54,786 nucleotides of DNA, taken from a virus. The notes under the pieces were generated by a model. That model saw nothing but the letters and a program-made list of their open reading frames with translations, was not told the DNA's origin and ran no database searches. The stretch is from positions 1 through 54,786 of the IMG/VR virus record IMGVR_UViG_3300043446_002312, one strand, 5' to 3'. Positions 23,658 to 32,446 of the stretch are shown piece after piece (the stretch's first letter is position 1; each line of letters starts with the position of its first letter). The translations under genes were made by a program, and so were the position numbers.

Positions 23658-25967
23658 TCAGTTATACATTGTGCGCTTGATAGCTTCCACGTAGTCGATT
23701 CCTTCGGACTCAACCAGTTTCAGAGCTTTTGAGTGGGGGTCAAGATCTTCCTCAGCAAACTGGAAGGTTCCGCCAGCGATCTCGCTGTAGGAAACCATCG
23801 GAGGAAGCTTGCTCAGCAGGCCAAGCAGCTTCGTGGCAGCCGTTTCACCCTCGGAGAACTCCAGGGTTCCGAAGTCAAGACCTTCGCAGTAGCTTTGCAG
23901 TTCGGACTGAGGCATAATTCCGTCGGTCAGGCGGCCATCTTCGTAAAGTGACTCAACGAATGAGGCGATCTTGGCCTTGCGGGCGCTCATCTTCTCTTCA
24001 GCGTAGCGACGCTGCAGTTCAGAATGCTCTTTCTTCAGGCGATCCAGCTCTTCAAAGATGGCATCCGGGTAACCAGCAGGCTTAGCCTGGCTCATTGAAC
24101 CCATGCCGCAATGATCGGCAGAGAACTCGTTGTACTCCTCTTCGTCGGCATCGTCATCGCCGTCTTCGTCGTAAGTAGAACCGAACCCAGTCTTAGTGTA
24201 GGGATTCTTTTTCTCACCGTGCTCTTCAGCGAAAGCGCCTTCGGGGCCGACAACCTGGGCAGCTTCGTCAGTCTCGTCCATAGCACCAGGAGTCAGGTGC
24301 TTATTTGAGGCTTTCTTCTCACCCTTGTAACCTTCGGCGAACACACCGTCGGGACCGGTAACTTCGGCAACGCCACCCTCGAACTGACCAGGCTCTAGTT
24401 GACCTTTCTTGATCTTGGCCTTGCCTTGAGTCAGGTCATCGACTTCGCCCATGGCAGTTACGCCCAGCTCGGAAGTTACCTCATCTGCCTCAGGCTCGGC
24501 GTGATCAATCTTACCGCCTTTGGTGGCTTGACGACCGTCGCTGCTCTTTTGACGCATTACGCGCATGCTTCCATCAGACATAACGTTGATGGTGCTGACT
24601 GCGAACACTTCGTTGTCGGGTGACTCTTCGGTCTCGGTAGGAACCTTGGTGTCAGCATCTTCGCGACCGGCAGGGTTAGCGCCAGAAGCGGTCTTAGGCT
24701 GATTGGGTTCAGGATAGCTCTTAGCGTCGGCGTCGTACTGATCACCGTTCATGGTGCGATCTTCAGCATCCGCTTGACCAGCCCAGCGTGATTCGCCAGT
24801 GGCGTTATCAGAGCCGTCTTTCGCAGTTTTCTTGCGGTCAGCGTCTTGCTCCGAACTTTCAGCTGTATTCAGACGGTCTGCATCTTGCTCACCGCTCTTG
24901 GCAGTGTTCATGCGGTCTTCGCCAACGCCGCCTTTTCCTCCCTTGCCGGATTTGATTCGATCGGCGTAGCCATTGTCGGAAGAACGAGCTGTCTCGTAAC
25001 GACCGGACTCATCATAGTCCATTTCGTCGCCTTCCTCCATTTCAACCTTTTCGCCAGGGTGAGCCTTGGCTTTGGCCTTCATTTCTTCGGCTTTCTTCTT
25101 GAGTGCCGGGGGCAGCTCTTTGTGTTGCTCGTCGTAGACGTTTTCTACAACCTGCATTACTTGGCCGTGGGCACCTTTGGCGTGCTTACGGCTGATTTTT
25201 CCGTCTTCCATAAATTGTTCCTCTGGGAATTGGTCTTCAAGTTCAGCCGTCTGCTGAGTGATTTCGTTGGTTTTGATGCCTTGCTTGGAGCCCTCCGTGA
25301 ATTGTTGGTTTTCTTCGGGGCTGGCGATTTCAGCTGGAGCTTTTGCACCAGCCGCTTGATCCACGTCGGTTTCCTTTTGAGTGTCGACAGAATCTTGAAG
25401 ATCTTTGACAGCGGATGAAACATCTTGTCGAACTTCCTCAAGTTTCTCGCGAAGAACCTCAAGTGGGCTTTTCTCAACGAGCAAGGTTGGGCCAAGTTCG
25501 TCGTCAAAAATTTGGTCCGGAGACAACGTCACTGCGAAGTCAAAGCATCCTTCCATCTCGTTGAATGAGAAGGGTTCGAGACCTTTAACCGCAGGGGGTG
25601 ACGCCCCCAGCAAGGCAAGGTGCCTTGCACTCCATTTCCCCCCGTGCGGGTTGATTTGACTATCCGGGGAGTAGAAGGAAATCGATACTTTTCGATAGTG
25701 ACCATTCTTGACTAAATCTTTCGCAGTGTCCGTGAAAGAGACATCGGCGTAAAGGTTTTGTCCCTCTCTCGTAAATCCTTGGATCCACCCAAAAGAAGGC
25801 AAACTGTCGTTATCACCCTGGTGGCCAAGAACTATAGGAGCTTCATGGACCGAAGGGTCATATGTATCGACAACTTGCTGAAGATCTTCCGGAGAGAATG
25901 TCCGCTTAATTCCTTGAGCAGAGGTCTGATCACCCGCACGAAATACGTGAATTCTTTTAGTGAACAC
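23658..25967 (-). CDS. Prohead protease (Mu I-like) fused to a long scaffold region
   Basis: 769 aa, GTG start at 25967. Residues about 1-150 are a Mu gpI-type protease domain: TFSPEDLQQVVDTYDP, EAPIVLGHQGDNDSLPSFGW, KVSISFYSPDSQINPHG, HLALLGASPPAVKGL; the conserved His (GHQ) and Ser (SISF) are candidate catalytic residues. Residues about 200-600 are charged and low-complexity with short repeats (DRxNTAxSxEQDA, three copies) and two copies of GP(D/E)GxFAE. Residues about 620-769 form a coiled coil plus helical tail, as in scaffold proteins. In Mu, I and Z encode protease and scaffold; here one ORF covers both. No start other than GTG is available near the N-terminus. Confidence 0.78.
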   Translation of the reverse strand: MFTKRIHVFRAGDQTSAQGIKRTFSPEDLQQVVDTYDPSVHEAPIVLGHQGDNDSLPSFGWIQGFTREGQNLYADVSFTDTAKDLVKNGHYRKVSISFYSPDSQINPHGGKWSARHLALLGASPPAVKGLEPFSFNEMEGCFDFAVTLSPDQIFDDELGPTLLVEKSPLEVLREKLEEVRQDVSSAVKDLQDSVDTQKETDVDQAAGAKAPAEIASPEENQQFTEGSKQGIKTNEITQQTAELEDQFPEEQFMEDGKISRKHAKGAHGQVMQVVENVYDEQHKELPPALKKKAEEMKAKAKAHPGEKVEMEEGDEMDYDESGRYETARSSDNGYADRIKSGKGGKGGVGEDRMNTAKSGEQDADRLNTAESSEQDADRKKTAKDGSDNATGESRWAGQADAEDRTMNGDQYDADAKSYPEPNQPKTASGANPAGREDADTKVPTETEESPDNEVFAVSTINVMSDGSMRVMRQKSSDGRQATKGGKIDHAEPEADEVTSELGVTAMGEVDDLTQGKAKIKKGQLEPGQFEGGVAEVTGPDGVFAEGYKGEKKASNKHLTPGAMDETDEAAQVVGPEGAFAEEHGEKKNPYTKTGFGSTYDEDGDDDADEEEYNEFSADHCGMGSMSQAKPAGYPDAIFEELDRLKKEHSELQRRYAEEKMSARKAKIASFVESLYEDGRLTDGIMPQSELQSYCEGLDFGTLEFSEGETAATKLLGLLSKLPPMVSYSEIAGGTFQFAEEDLDPHSKALKLVESEGIDYVEAIKRTMYN

Positions 25968-25993
25968 AGTCTATAAGGGGATCTGATAACATT

Positions 25994-26001
25994 TTTTACC
26001 C
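25994..26001 (-). promoter_or_regulatory. GGGTAAAA element upstream of protease/scaffold gene
   Basis: Minus-strand GGGTAAAA, 26 nt before the GTG at 25967. GGG TAA are the last codon and stop of the portal gene. Confidence 0.62.
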
Positions 26002-27393
26002 TTCTTGCTCAGCAATCTGGGCTTCTTGCTGATCGGCTGGCTCCGCTTCAGGAAGGGCAGCCGCTTCGGGCGCAGCTGCACTTTCATCCCCGAAAATTGA
26101 ACCGAACAGGTCTTGATCTTGTTCTGGATTGTAAGTTGTGGCAGAGGTGTTGTCGGCTGGTCCACCACTTTCCTTCTTGTCTTCCAGTTCAACGCGGAAG
26201 TGCCGCTCCAGCCACTCTTTCTTCGGTGTGAAGCCAGACTGAATGAGCAGAGAGACGTCCGGCATCGTGAGAGTTGACTCCTCGATCCGGAACTCCCGAG
26301 TAAGAACGGGAGCAGCCACATCAGTTCCAAAGTTTAGATCAACGATCCAACGGATAAGAGTCTGAGTTAGAGTTTGCGAGATAATTTCCGAAAGTTCCGA
26401 AGCTTTCACCACGCGAACGACGTTCGCAACCTGAGAAGAAGCGCGGGAGCCAGCTTCAGCTTGCCCTGCCTCGTTCTCTCCGCAAATCAGCACGCTGATT
26501 TCTTTGTCAATGTAGTCAATCAGATTCTTGAATACGTCAGGGCTTCCGGTTGGCGTCACGAACTCTAGCTCGTAACCCTCTGGGAGGATCATTGCCGTTT
26601 CTTGACTCAAGTTGGAAAGATGGTCGTACAGTGTATCGATTTCTTTCGTGCTTGCGCTCAAGGGTGCCTTCGCAACAGCGGTCGGAGTTGCGTACCGATC
26701 CCCGTAAAGAACATACGATTCAATCGCTCTGCGACGAAATTTGACGAGGGGATACAGAATACGACCCAACGATGAACCGTAAGGGTCACCATTGTGTGAT
26801 ACCCAGTAACGATTCACAATGAATTTCCGTGTAGGGAGTTCCACACCCTCGAACATTCGGTTGAATGTTAGACAGCGCATTGTGAAGCCCGTCTGAGCAT
26901 CTTCTTTTTCTTGGAAAACAAAACGGCGCTGGTCACGCATCCGAACGTCAAACGGAACGACTCCTCTTTTCGTCTTCTTCCACATCACTTCCCCGACGGA
27001 GAATCCTGTGATGATTGCTTCCGCCAGTCCTTTGTAAATATCGTCTAACGGAATCTCCTCAAGAACTTCGCTCACGAAGTCGCGTACTGCTACGTCGCCG
27101 GGTTTATCACTGTACTGCTCGATATACCAGGGTCGAGACGTAATTTCTTGAACAAGTTTGGCAAAACAGCCCTGAACCTGCTCGTCATAAAGTAGGCGCT
27201 GGTATACAACTAGGGCACGGTTTCCGCCTTTCTGAATGAGGAGGTCGTCGTTCGGCCTGACGATTGTGTTACCTTGACCAGTGAACGGGCTGCTAGACCC
27301 GAACATGTAGATCGAAGATAGATTATAGGGGTCAGAAGTATAACGAGCTACCTCTCCCGATGGCACTGGGGCTGTCTTAAATCTTTGAGCCAT
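25996..27393 (-). CDS. Portal protein (DUF935/Mu gp29-like)
   Basis: 465 aa, normal portal length. Visible family features: VYQRLLYDEQVQGCFAKLVQ, PWYIEQ, ITGFSVGEVMWKK, VNRYWVSHNGDPYGSSLGRI, FRRRAIESYVLYGDRYATP, VLICGENEAGQAEAGSRASS, QTLIRWIVDLNFG. These match the DUF935 portal group of Mu-type phages. The dodecameric portal forms the DNA channel at the head vertex. The tail is Ala/Glu/Gln-rich. AGAGGA lies about 5 nt before the ATG. Confidence 0.9.
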   Translation of the reverse strand: MAQRFKTAPVPSGEVARYTSDPYNLSSIYMFGSSSPFTGQGNTIVRPNDDLLIQKGGNRALVVYQRLLYDEQVQGCFAKLVQEITSRPWYIEQYSDKPGDVAVRDFVSEVLEEIPLDDIYKGLAEAIITGFSVGEVMWKKTKRGVVPFDVRMRDQRRFVFQEKEDAQTGFTMRCLTFNRMFEGVELPTRKFIVNRYWVSHNGDPYGSSLGRILYPLVKFRRRAIESYVLYGDRYATPTAVAKAPLSASTKEIDTLYDHLSNLSQETAMILPEGYELEFVTPTGSPDVFKNLIDYIDKEISVLICGENEAGQAEAGSRASSQVANVVRVVKASELSEIISQTLTQTLIRWIVDLNFGTDVAAPVLTREFRIEESTLTMPDVSLLIQSGFTPKKEWLERHFRVELEDKKESGGPADNTSATTYNPEQDQDLFGSIFGDESAAAPEAAALPEAEPADQQEAQIAEQEG

Positions 27394-27410
27394 CCAATCC
27401 TCTGGTAGTT

Positions 27411-27590
27411 CTAATCCTTATCTCTATTTTTACCCTCAGGCGAATCAGGGAAATTCTGAAAGAGGTAATTTTCCAGCTTGGTCAAGATCCGAGAGTACTC
27501 ATCGTAGGTGTACTCGCTTGAAGTTTGGCTCATGTAGTGCCGGCAAGCTGAGATTAGCCGGTAGATATCTTTTTCTTGTAAAGAGTACAT
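27411..27590 (-). CDS. Small acidic/aromatic protein
   Basis: 59 aa, read directly. The ATG at 27590 overlaps the stop of the gp25-like gene (TGATG). Sequence begins MYSLQEKDIYRLISACRHYM and includes SSEYTYDEYSRILTKLENYL. Ends EGKNRDKD. The GGGTAAAA element before the portal gene lies inside its last codons. Function unknown. Confidence 0.62.
   Translation of the reverse strand: MYSLQEKDIYRLISACRHYMSQTSSEYTYDEYSRILTKLENYLFQNFPDSPEGKNRDKD
27428..27435 (-). promoter_or_regulatory. GGGTAAAA element upstream of portal gene
   Basis: Minus-strand GGGTAAAA inside the end of the 59-aa gene, 34 nt before the portal ATG at 27393. Confidence 0.58.
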
Positions 27591-27967
27591 CAGTTTGCTA
27601 AAGTAAACTGCATCGGCGGTTGAGGAACCCCATTTACGGAATACTGAATAAAAACATGGTATACCCCGTCATCGCCTTGTGTTTGCCAATCACCGGTTAC
27701 GCTTAAGTCGGACAACCCCGAAACATTGGCATAGATTGAAGCTTGAAGCTCAGAGTTGATCTGACCGGGATTTAAAACGTCTAAGATTTGATCGGCTATA
27801 CCGTAGTTTGCTCTCATAACTCGCTCGTAGTAACGAGTTTCCACTACGCTTCGAATTTGCTGCGTAATCAAGGCGTAGTCTACGCTTGTCCCCAAGTTAC
27901 CATTAACTATGGTCAAAGGGTATGTTAGCCCGCGAATACTTGACGATAAAGGCTCTGTTACGCTCAT
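27590..27967 (-). CDS. gp25/gpW-like baseplate wedge protein
   Basis: 125 aa. Shows the gpW/gp25 pattern: YALITQQIRSVVETRYYERV, then MRANYGIADQILD, ELQASIYANVSGLSDLSVTG, and a beta hairpin at the end. The conserved R.MRPxFG-like turn is here RVMRANYG. These proteins join baseplate to sheath. ATG overlaps the upstream stop by 4 nt. Confidence 0.82.
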   Translation of the reverse strand: MSVTEPLSSSIRGLTYPLTIVNGNLGTSVDYALITQQIRSVVETRYYERVMRANYGIADQILDVLNPGQINSELQASIYANVSGLSDLSVTGDWQTQGDDGVYHVFIQYSVNGVPQPPMQFTLAN

Positions 27968-28254
27968 CGGTATCTACGAGAAATTTCAAATTCTAGAGTG
28001 TTCAACCTTCTGCGAATCTCTTCGGCTGGAAGGGAACTTTCAATAACTTTGTTCACCTCTTGTCGCATTCCGCTGTGACTCAGGGAGCGATAGTAGGAAG
28101 GATCCACCAGATCCTCTTCTTGTTTTACGCTGGAAAGAAGGGAGAGGCAAAGGGTCTCAATTGAAACCCCTTGCGCTCTAGCCCTTAGTTCAAGCTGTAG
28201 TAGAAGAGAGTCAGGAATCAGTAACGTTAATTCCTTGTTCATTATGACTCTCAT
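27964..28254 (-). CDS. Small ribbon-helix-helix-like protein
   Basis: 96 aa. Residues about 6-45 (NKELTLLIPDSLLLQLELRA, then GVSIETLCLSLL) look like a ribbon-helix-helix unit. A helical C-terminus follows (EEIRRRLNTLEFEISRRY). Such proteins are usually DNA-binding regulators, which is unusual between sheath and wedge genes; alternatively it is a structural helper. A second ATG at 28242 is possible. Confidence 0.55.
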   Translation of the reverse strand: MRVIMNKELTLLIPDSLLLQLELRARAQGVSIETLCLSLLSSVKQEEDLVDPSYYRSLSHSGMRQEVNKVIESSLPAEEIRRRLNTLEFEISRRYR

Positions 28255-28259
28255 TTGGC

Positions 28260-31200
28260 TCAGAAGCCGGTGTTGTTAGTTCCTAGTCCTTGAGCATTCA
28301 GCTCATTCTGCATCTGACCAACGGCAACCCGGATCAGATCGATCTGGATTCTCTCCAGGGTCGGAACAGGAGTTACGAACACCTTGGCGTTGATAATTCC
28401 GTTCTCGAGTGAGGCAGGAGGGTTAATCCGAGCATCACAGATAACCTGGAAGGCGTCGCTTGGGCGAGCACCGAACAGAGCACCACGTGAGTACAGCTGG
28501 TTTAGAACGCTATTGCCAACCGAGATGATCTGGTTGAACGCCACGCCGAAGCCGTCGATGACGTTGAAGATCTGGTTATCGAAAGCATTTCTCAGTGAAC
28601 CGTAGACAACGTTCAGAATGACGCGAGTGTTTACGAACTGATACAGGCGCTGCTGAGCGTCTGCAGTGTTAACGCGAGTTCTTCCACCCCAGACAAACAC
28701 CGCGCTGGTTGGGTAACCAGGCAGAGTACGGATTGCGTTGCAACCGTCAGGGTTGAGCAGGTTCTGCTGAGCCGAGTTGATCGGAATCTGAGCTGAAACA
28801 GCGTCGGCAAGTTGATACTTGACGCCAGCAGGCGGGAATTGATAACCTTCAGCGCGGTAGCGACGCAGAGCGATTCCAGTCACGTAAGGTGAAGGTGGAA
28901 TCCACTGACCTGAAGCGTTCTCGATGTAAGGGCCGTAGTAAGCGATAAAGCCAAAAGGCTGGAAGTATCTTTGGCTATCGGTGTACAGACGGTTGACATT
29001 GTCAACGCCAGCCTCGATAAACTCGGCTTGAGGAACACCGTTGAACCCAACACCACGAATAGCATCGCTGATGATTTCGGTGGAGGTGATTGGGTCAAAA
29101 CGCCAGAGAACACTCGGAGGAGTTGTCTCAGGAGTAAAGTTCAGGCCAACTTGTGAGCCGTAACAAGGTTGACCGACAGCGATTAAGCCCGTATCATCTA
29201 GAGGATCTGGAGCAGCAGGGACAACCACCCAGTCGTAAGTTGTTCCGTTGTAAGTTACGGCAATACGGTCGTTAGCAACAACTTCTGTTACTCCATCAGG
29301 GGCAACAAGGGTTCCAGGACCAACGAAAGACGGAATTGTGAAGTAAACACCGACAAGGTTTGCAATCCTGTCTTGAATATCGGTCCCCGATGAACCAACA
29401 TTCAGACCGTCTACGGCATCAGCGTAATCAGTAATAGCAGAGATTGATCCCCCAGCAGCAGTTATATCAGGGTCGTAAGTTCCGCCATCGATAGCGTCAA
29501 TTGAAGGAACCAGGAATGCTTGTGAGGCATAATTCTGATCAACAGTTGGGGTGCAATACCAGTTCTCAAGAGTTGTTGAGGGAGAACCGGGAGCCTCCAG
29601 AGTTAACTTCGGCAGCCAGCCAGCGGTGGAATCCTCACCGAAAGGCGAAATCAAGCCGATACCCAGGGTTGTTAAGCTGTTGTTGAAGAAAATTGAGGCC
29701 CCAGGATTGCTAGAGGAAGGCGCGGGTGAAGTGTCAGCCGCAGAAGCTTCTTCTGCGATTAAACCACTATTCAGACCGTACTTTCTGCCACGGACAAACG
29801 GAATAACCGATAGCTCAGCGAGAGTGGCCGAAGTTGCTTCACCACCGAGAACTTTCGTGTAGAAAATTGTGGGGTTAGAAACCAGGGAAGCTGTTCCGCC
29901 TGGAATTGCAACGAAAGCACCACCCGTGTAAGCAGTTAGGCTTTCAGCTAAGCAGAAAGTATCTGCATCAATCACTTTAACGTAGTAAACTGTTTCAGAA
30001 GCTTTGGTTGTTGCCCGGAAGAGGCTCGCCCCAGTATCTGTCTTGACTGCTTGAGTGAAATACAGTTTTTGACCATTGGTTAAGCCGTGAGCAACACACG
30101 TGATTCGTGCGGTGCCTGCATTTCCGTTAGTACCCCCGGCGCCAGCAATAGAGCCAGTAGCTCCAAGGCCAATTCCGTTAGGATCAAAAATCGTACGAGA
30201 TACGAAATTCAGGCGGTAGTTAGCAGTGGCATCCTGAAGGCTTGCAGGAAGGTGCAGTGTGTTAACGTACTGAGCGGTTCCAGTAATGTTTTGAATGAGG
30301 TTTGAGGTTTGCCCGTTGATTGTCTGAGGCAGGCTGTAAAAAGGAACAACGTAAGTAAGATCAACGCTTCCTGTGGTGCTGGGGAACAGAACCGCATCCG
30401 CAGGATTAGTTACAAACTGGGAACCTCCTCCTGCAATAACCTCGTTCAGAACTGAAACAGCCCGAGGGGCGTCAAACGCAAAGAAAACGTAATTGTAAGG
30501 GTAATCACCGAACACTTCGGTGTTGTAAGGAGGTGCAACTACAAAGATGGTTCCGTCTTCCGCTAAACCTTCGCTGTTAAAGGCTGTTAAGATAGCACCT
30601 GTAGCATTGCTATAAGTAACTTCTTGAATTTGGTAGGAAACAGGCCAGTAATTGGCAGAATCTAACTCAAGACGTTTTAGGTCGGTTGGTTCAATCGTGT
30701 CATTAACGGTGTACCTGGCCGAGTCCAGAAGACCAACCTTCTCCCCAGCAGCTACAGGAGTAGCAGTCTTAGACTGAGATACAGCGGTTGCTGCAGTCGG
30801 CGAAGCAATCAGAGCTTGGTAAGTGAGCTTGTCGTAGGATACATCAGTTCCAGTCCACTCGTAAATGGCGTTGTCGACCAGATACTTACGGCCGGTAACT
30901 AAATCAGCAGCAGGCTCGTGAGGTGTGAACTCGCTATACTTGTTGACATCGGTCACAAGGAAAGGACCTGGATCAGCAAGAGCCATCCACTTGTAGTTGT
31001 TGCTGGCGCAATGGTCAGCGGCAGCAGCTCCGATAGCAGCACGGCCATCAGCGTCGAACTGAGCGTACGCAGTCGGTGTGATTAGGTAACCCTGATCTTG
31101 TTGACCATCGAAAGCAGTGTTGATGCACTGGATGTAGTCCTGGGGGACTCTCAGAAGATTCTGCTGTTGACCTACGATATTTTGAATGTCATAGACATTC

Positions 31201-31970
31201 TGCATCATGACGTACTCAGCACCAACCGGAAGAACCAGCGGAACAACGTTTACATTAGCGTCAAATGTTGCGGCGGCAATGCTTACGAAAGCATTCTCTG
31301 AGTTCGACAGGGGATCAAGGGTAGTAACAAGGCCGTAATCGCGAACGTAAACAGAGCTACGAACACTTGGGTTGCTTTCGATGGCTTCTGCGATCGCGGT
31401 TGCGATGGCCGAGGAAATTCTACGGTTGTTAACTTCGTCACCAGCAATATAATCCACTGGAATTGTAACCGGAACACCCAGCCACTCTCCATCGGCGGTG
31501 TAACCTGTGGAACCGTCACCGGCTACAAGGCGGTTTCCGTTGATAACAAGCTGCGCGTAAACAACGTCTCCAGCCTCGAAATTCGAGGGAAGACCAGCGT
31601 TACTCTGCTTGGTTCCGTTGGGAAGAATCTCGATCTCAACGATTTGATCAGGTGTGCCGACGCGAACGACGCGAAGATCGCCAACTTGAGCGTTCTGAAA
31701 GAACTCGTTGATGCAGTTGTAGCTCAGTAAGGGAATCCGATTCTCGGGAACGCTTCCGCCAACAAGGGCGAAATAATCGTTCAATGAAGTGATCGGAATA
31801 GGTGTGTTGTAAGGGAATACTGTAACCGGAACCGTTTCTTCGGTCTCCACCAGCATGTAAACAGTGCTAAAATTAGCAACGTCGGCGTTAGCAACAACAC
31901 CGGCACGTTCGTTGATGTATACACCAGGAGCGCCGGGGGTTGTTCCACCACCTAGGGAGAATGTGGCCAT
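28260..31970 (-). CDS. Tail sheath protein, unusually long
   Basis: 1236 aa from the ATG at 31970 (MATFSLGGGTTPGAPGVYIN), the canonical sheath N-terminus. Alternative TTG at 32015 has AGGAG 6 nt upstream and would add 15 residues. The C-terminal sheath domain is clear: VFVWGGRTRVNTADAQQRLY, QFVNTRVILNVVYGSLRNAF, SVLNQLYSRGALFGARPSDA. Typical sheaths are 350-700 aa; the excess lies in the middle and includes a module (VAHGLTNGQKLYFTQAVK ... DADTFCLAESL) resembling FCCH-type beta domains of phage fibres. The inserted domains may decorate the tail surface. Confidence 0.88.
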   Translation of the reverse strand: MATFSLGGGTTPGAPGVYINERAGVVANADVANFSTVYMLVETEETVPVTVFPYNTPIPITSLNDYFALVGGSVPENRIPLLSYNCINEFFQNAQVGDLRVVRVGTPDQIVEIEILPNGTKQSNAGLPSNFEAGDVVYAQLVINGNRLVAGDGSTGYTADGEWLGVPVTIPVDYIAGDEVNNRRISSAIATAIAEAIESNPSVRSSVYVRDYGLVTTLDPLSNSENAFVSIAAATFDANVNVVPLVLPVGAEYVMMQNVYDIQNIVGQQQNLLRVPQDYIQCINTAFDGQQDQGYLITPTAYAQFDADGRAAIGAAAADHCASNNYKWMALADPGPFLVTDVNKYSEFTPHEPAADLVTGRKYLVDNAIYEWTGTDVSYDKLTYQALIASPTAATAVSQSKTATPVAAGEKVGLLDSARYTVNDTIEPTDLKRLELDSANYWPVSYQIQEVTYSNATGAILTAFNSEGLAEDGTIFVVAPPYNTEVFGDYPYNYVFFAFDAPRAVSVLNEVIAGGGSQFVTNPADAVLFPSTTGSVDLTYVVPFYSLPQTINGQTSNLIQNITGTAQYVNTLHLPASLQDATANYRLNFVSRTIFDPNGIGLGATGSIAGAGGTNGNAGTARITCVAHGLTNGQKLYFTQAVKTDTGASLFRATTKASETVYYVKVIDADTFCLAESLTAYTGGAFVAIPGGTASLVSNPTIFYTKVLGGEATSATLAELSVIPFVRGRKYGLNSGLIAEEASAADTSPAPSSSNPGASIFFNNSLTTLGIGLISPFGEDSTAGWLPKLTLEAPGSPSTTLENWYCTPTVDQNYASQAFLVPSIDAIDGGTYDPDITAAGGSISAITDYADAVDGLNVGSSGTDIQDRIANLVGVYFTIPSFVGPGTLVAPDGVTEVVANDRIAVTYNGTTYDWVVVPAAPDPLDDTGLIAVGQPCYGSQVGLNFTPETTPPSVLWRFDPITSTEIISDAIRGVGFNGVPQAEFIEAGVDNVNRLYTDSQRYFQPFGFIAYYGPYIENASGQWIPPSPYVTGIALRRYRAEGYQFPPAGVKYQLADAVSAQIPINSAQQNLLNPDGCNAIRTLPGYPTSAVFVWGGRTRVNTADAQQRLYQFVNTRVILNVVYGSLRNAFDNQIFNVIDGFGVAFNQIISVGNSVLNQLYSRGALFGARPSDAFQVICDARINPPASLENGIINAKVFVTPVPTLERIQIDLIRVAVGQMQNELNAQGLGTNNTGF

Positions 31971-31976
31971 GTCAAT

Positions 31977-32074
31977 AAGTAAGTGTTCCTTCTTTCCCTC
32001 CAGTAGTGCAGGCAAGGATGACTCCTACGTGGTCTCCGTAGAGCTACTGTTGGGACACGAATGTGTACTTACTT
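31977..32074 (-). promoter_or_regulatory. Structured 5' leader of the sheath gene
   Basis: An 8-bp inverted repeat (AAGTAAGT at the 5' end, ACTTACTT 6 nt before the ATG) brackets the leader. It would close a large hairpin next to the start codon. The upstream arm overlaps the GGGTAAAA element. Confidence 0.4.
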
Positions 32075-32080
32075 TTACCC
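32073..32080 (-). promoter_or_regulatory. GGGTAAAA element upstream of sheath gene
   Basis: Minus-strand GGGTAAAA one nt after the upstream stop, 102 nt before ATG 31970 or 57 nt before TTG 32015. Confidence 0.5.
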
Positions 32081-32081
32081 G

Positions 32082-32444
32082 TTACTGGACTCCAGTAATT
32101 GCTGGCACGCTATCGAAATTGTAACCGTTAAGGGATTCTCTTAGGACCACACCTTGCAAGGTGTACCGATCTAAGGAAGCAATATACTGGCTCTCTGAGT
32201 CAAAAGGGAAGATTGCATCAGAATCTGTCCCCTCCGGGTTTGCGGAAATGAACGTAGCTTGTTGAAGGCTCCCCGAAGGGCTCTCAGGGTTGGGCAGAAG
32301 AAGTTGCGCACCGAGTGGGGGAAGTTCGGTAACTTCCCACTGTGGATTCAACTCAAGAACTGCGCGGTACTCAAGGGAATTGGTGTAGTACTGGTACCCA
32401 AGTTTCCTCCAGGTGAACTGAGGCTGAAAGGGGAGGGTAATCAT
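32082..32444 (-). CDS. LysM-type tail protein (gpX-like)
   Basis: 120 aa. Residues about 15-55 (LGYQYYTNSLEYRAVLELNP, then QWEV, then PPLGAQLLLPNP) match the short LysM-like fold of tail protein X. This protein binds the baseplate hub in P2-like tails. The C-terminal half is unassigned. Stop is followed directly by the sheath promoter element. Confidence 0.68.
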   Translation of the reverse strand: MITLPFQPQFTWRKLGYQYYTNSLEYRAVLELNPQWEVTELPPLGAQLLLPNPESPSGSLQQATFISANPEGTDSDAIFPFDSESQYIASLDRYTLQGVVLRESLNGYNFDSVPAITGVQ

Positions 32445-32446
32445 CT

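Noticed and set aside
24846-25418. Plus-strand 190-codon ORF
   Set aside because: Lies fully inside the protease/scaffold gene on the other strand; hydrophobic composition is what antisense of a charged repetitive region gives.
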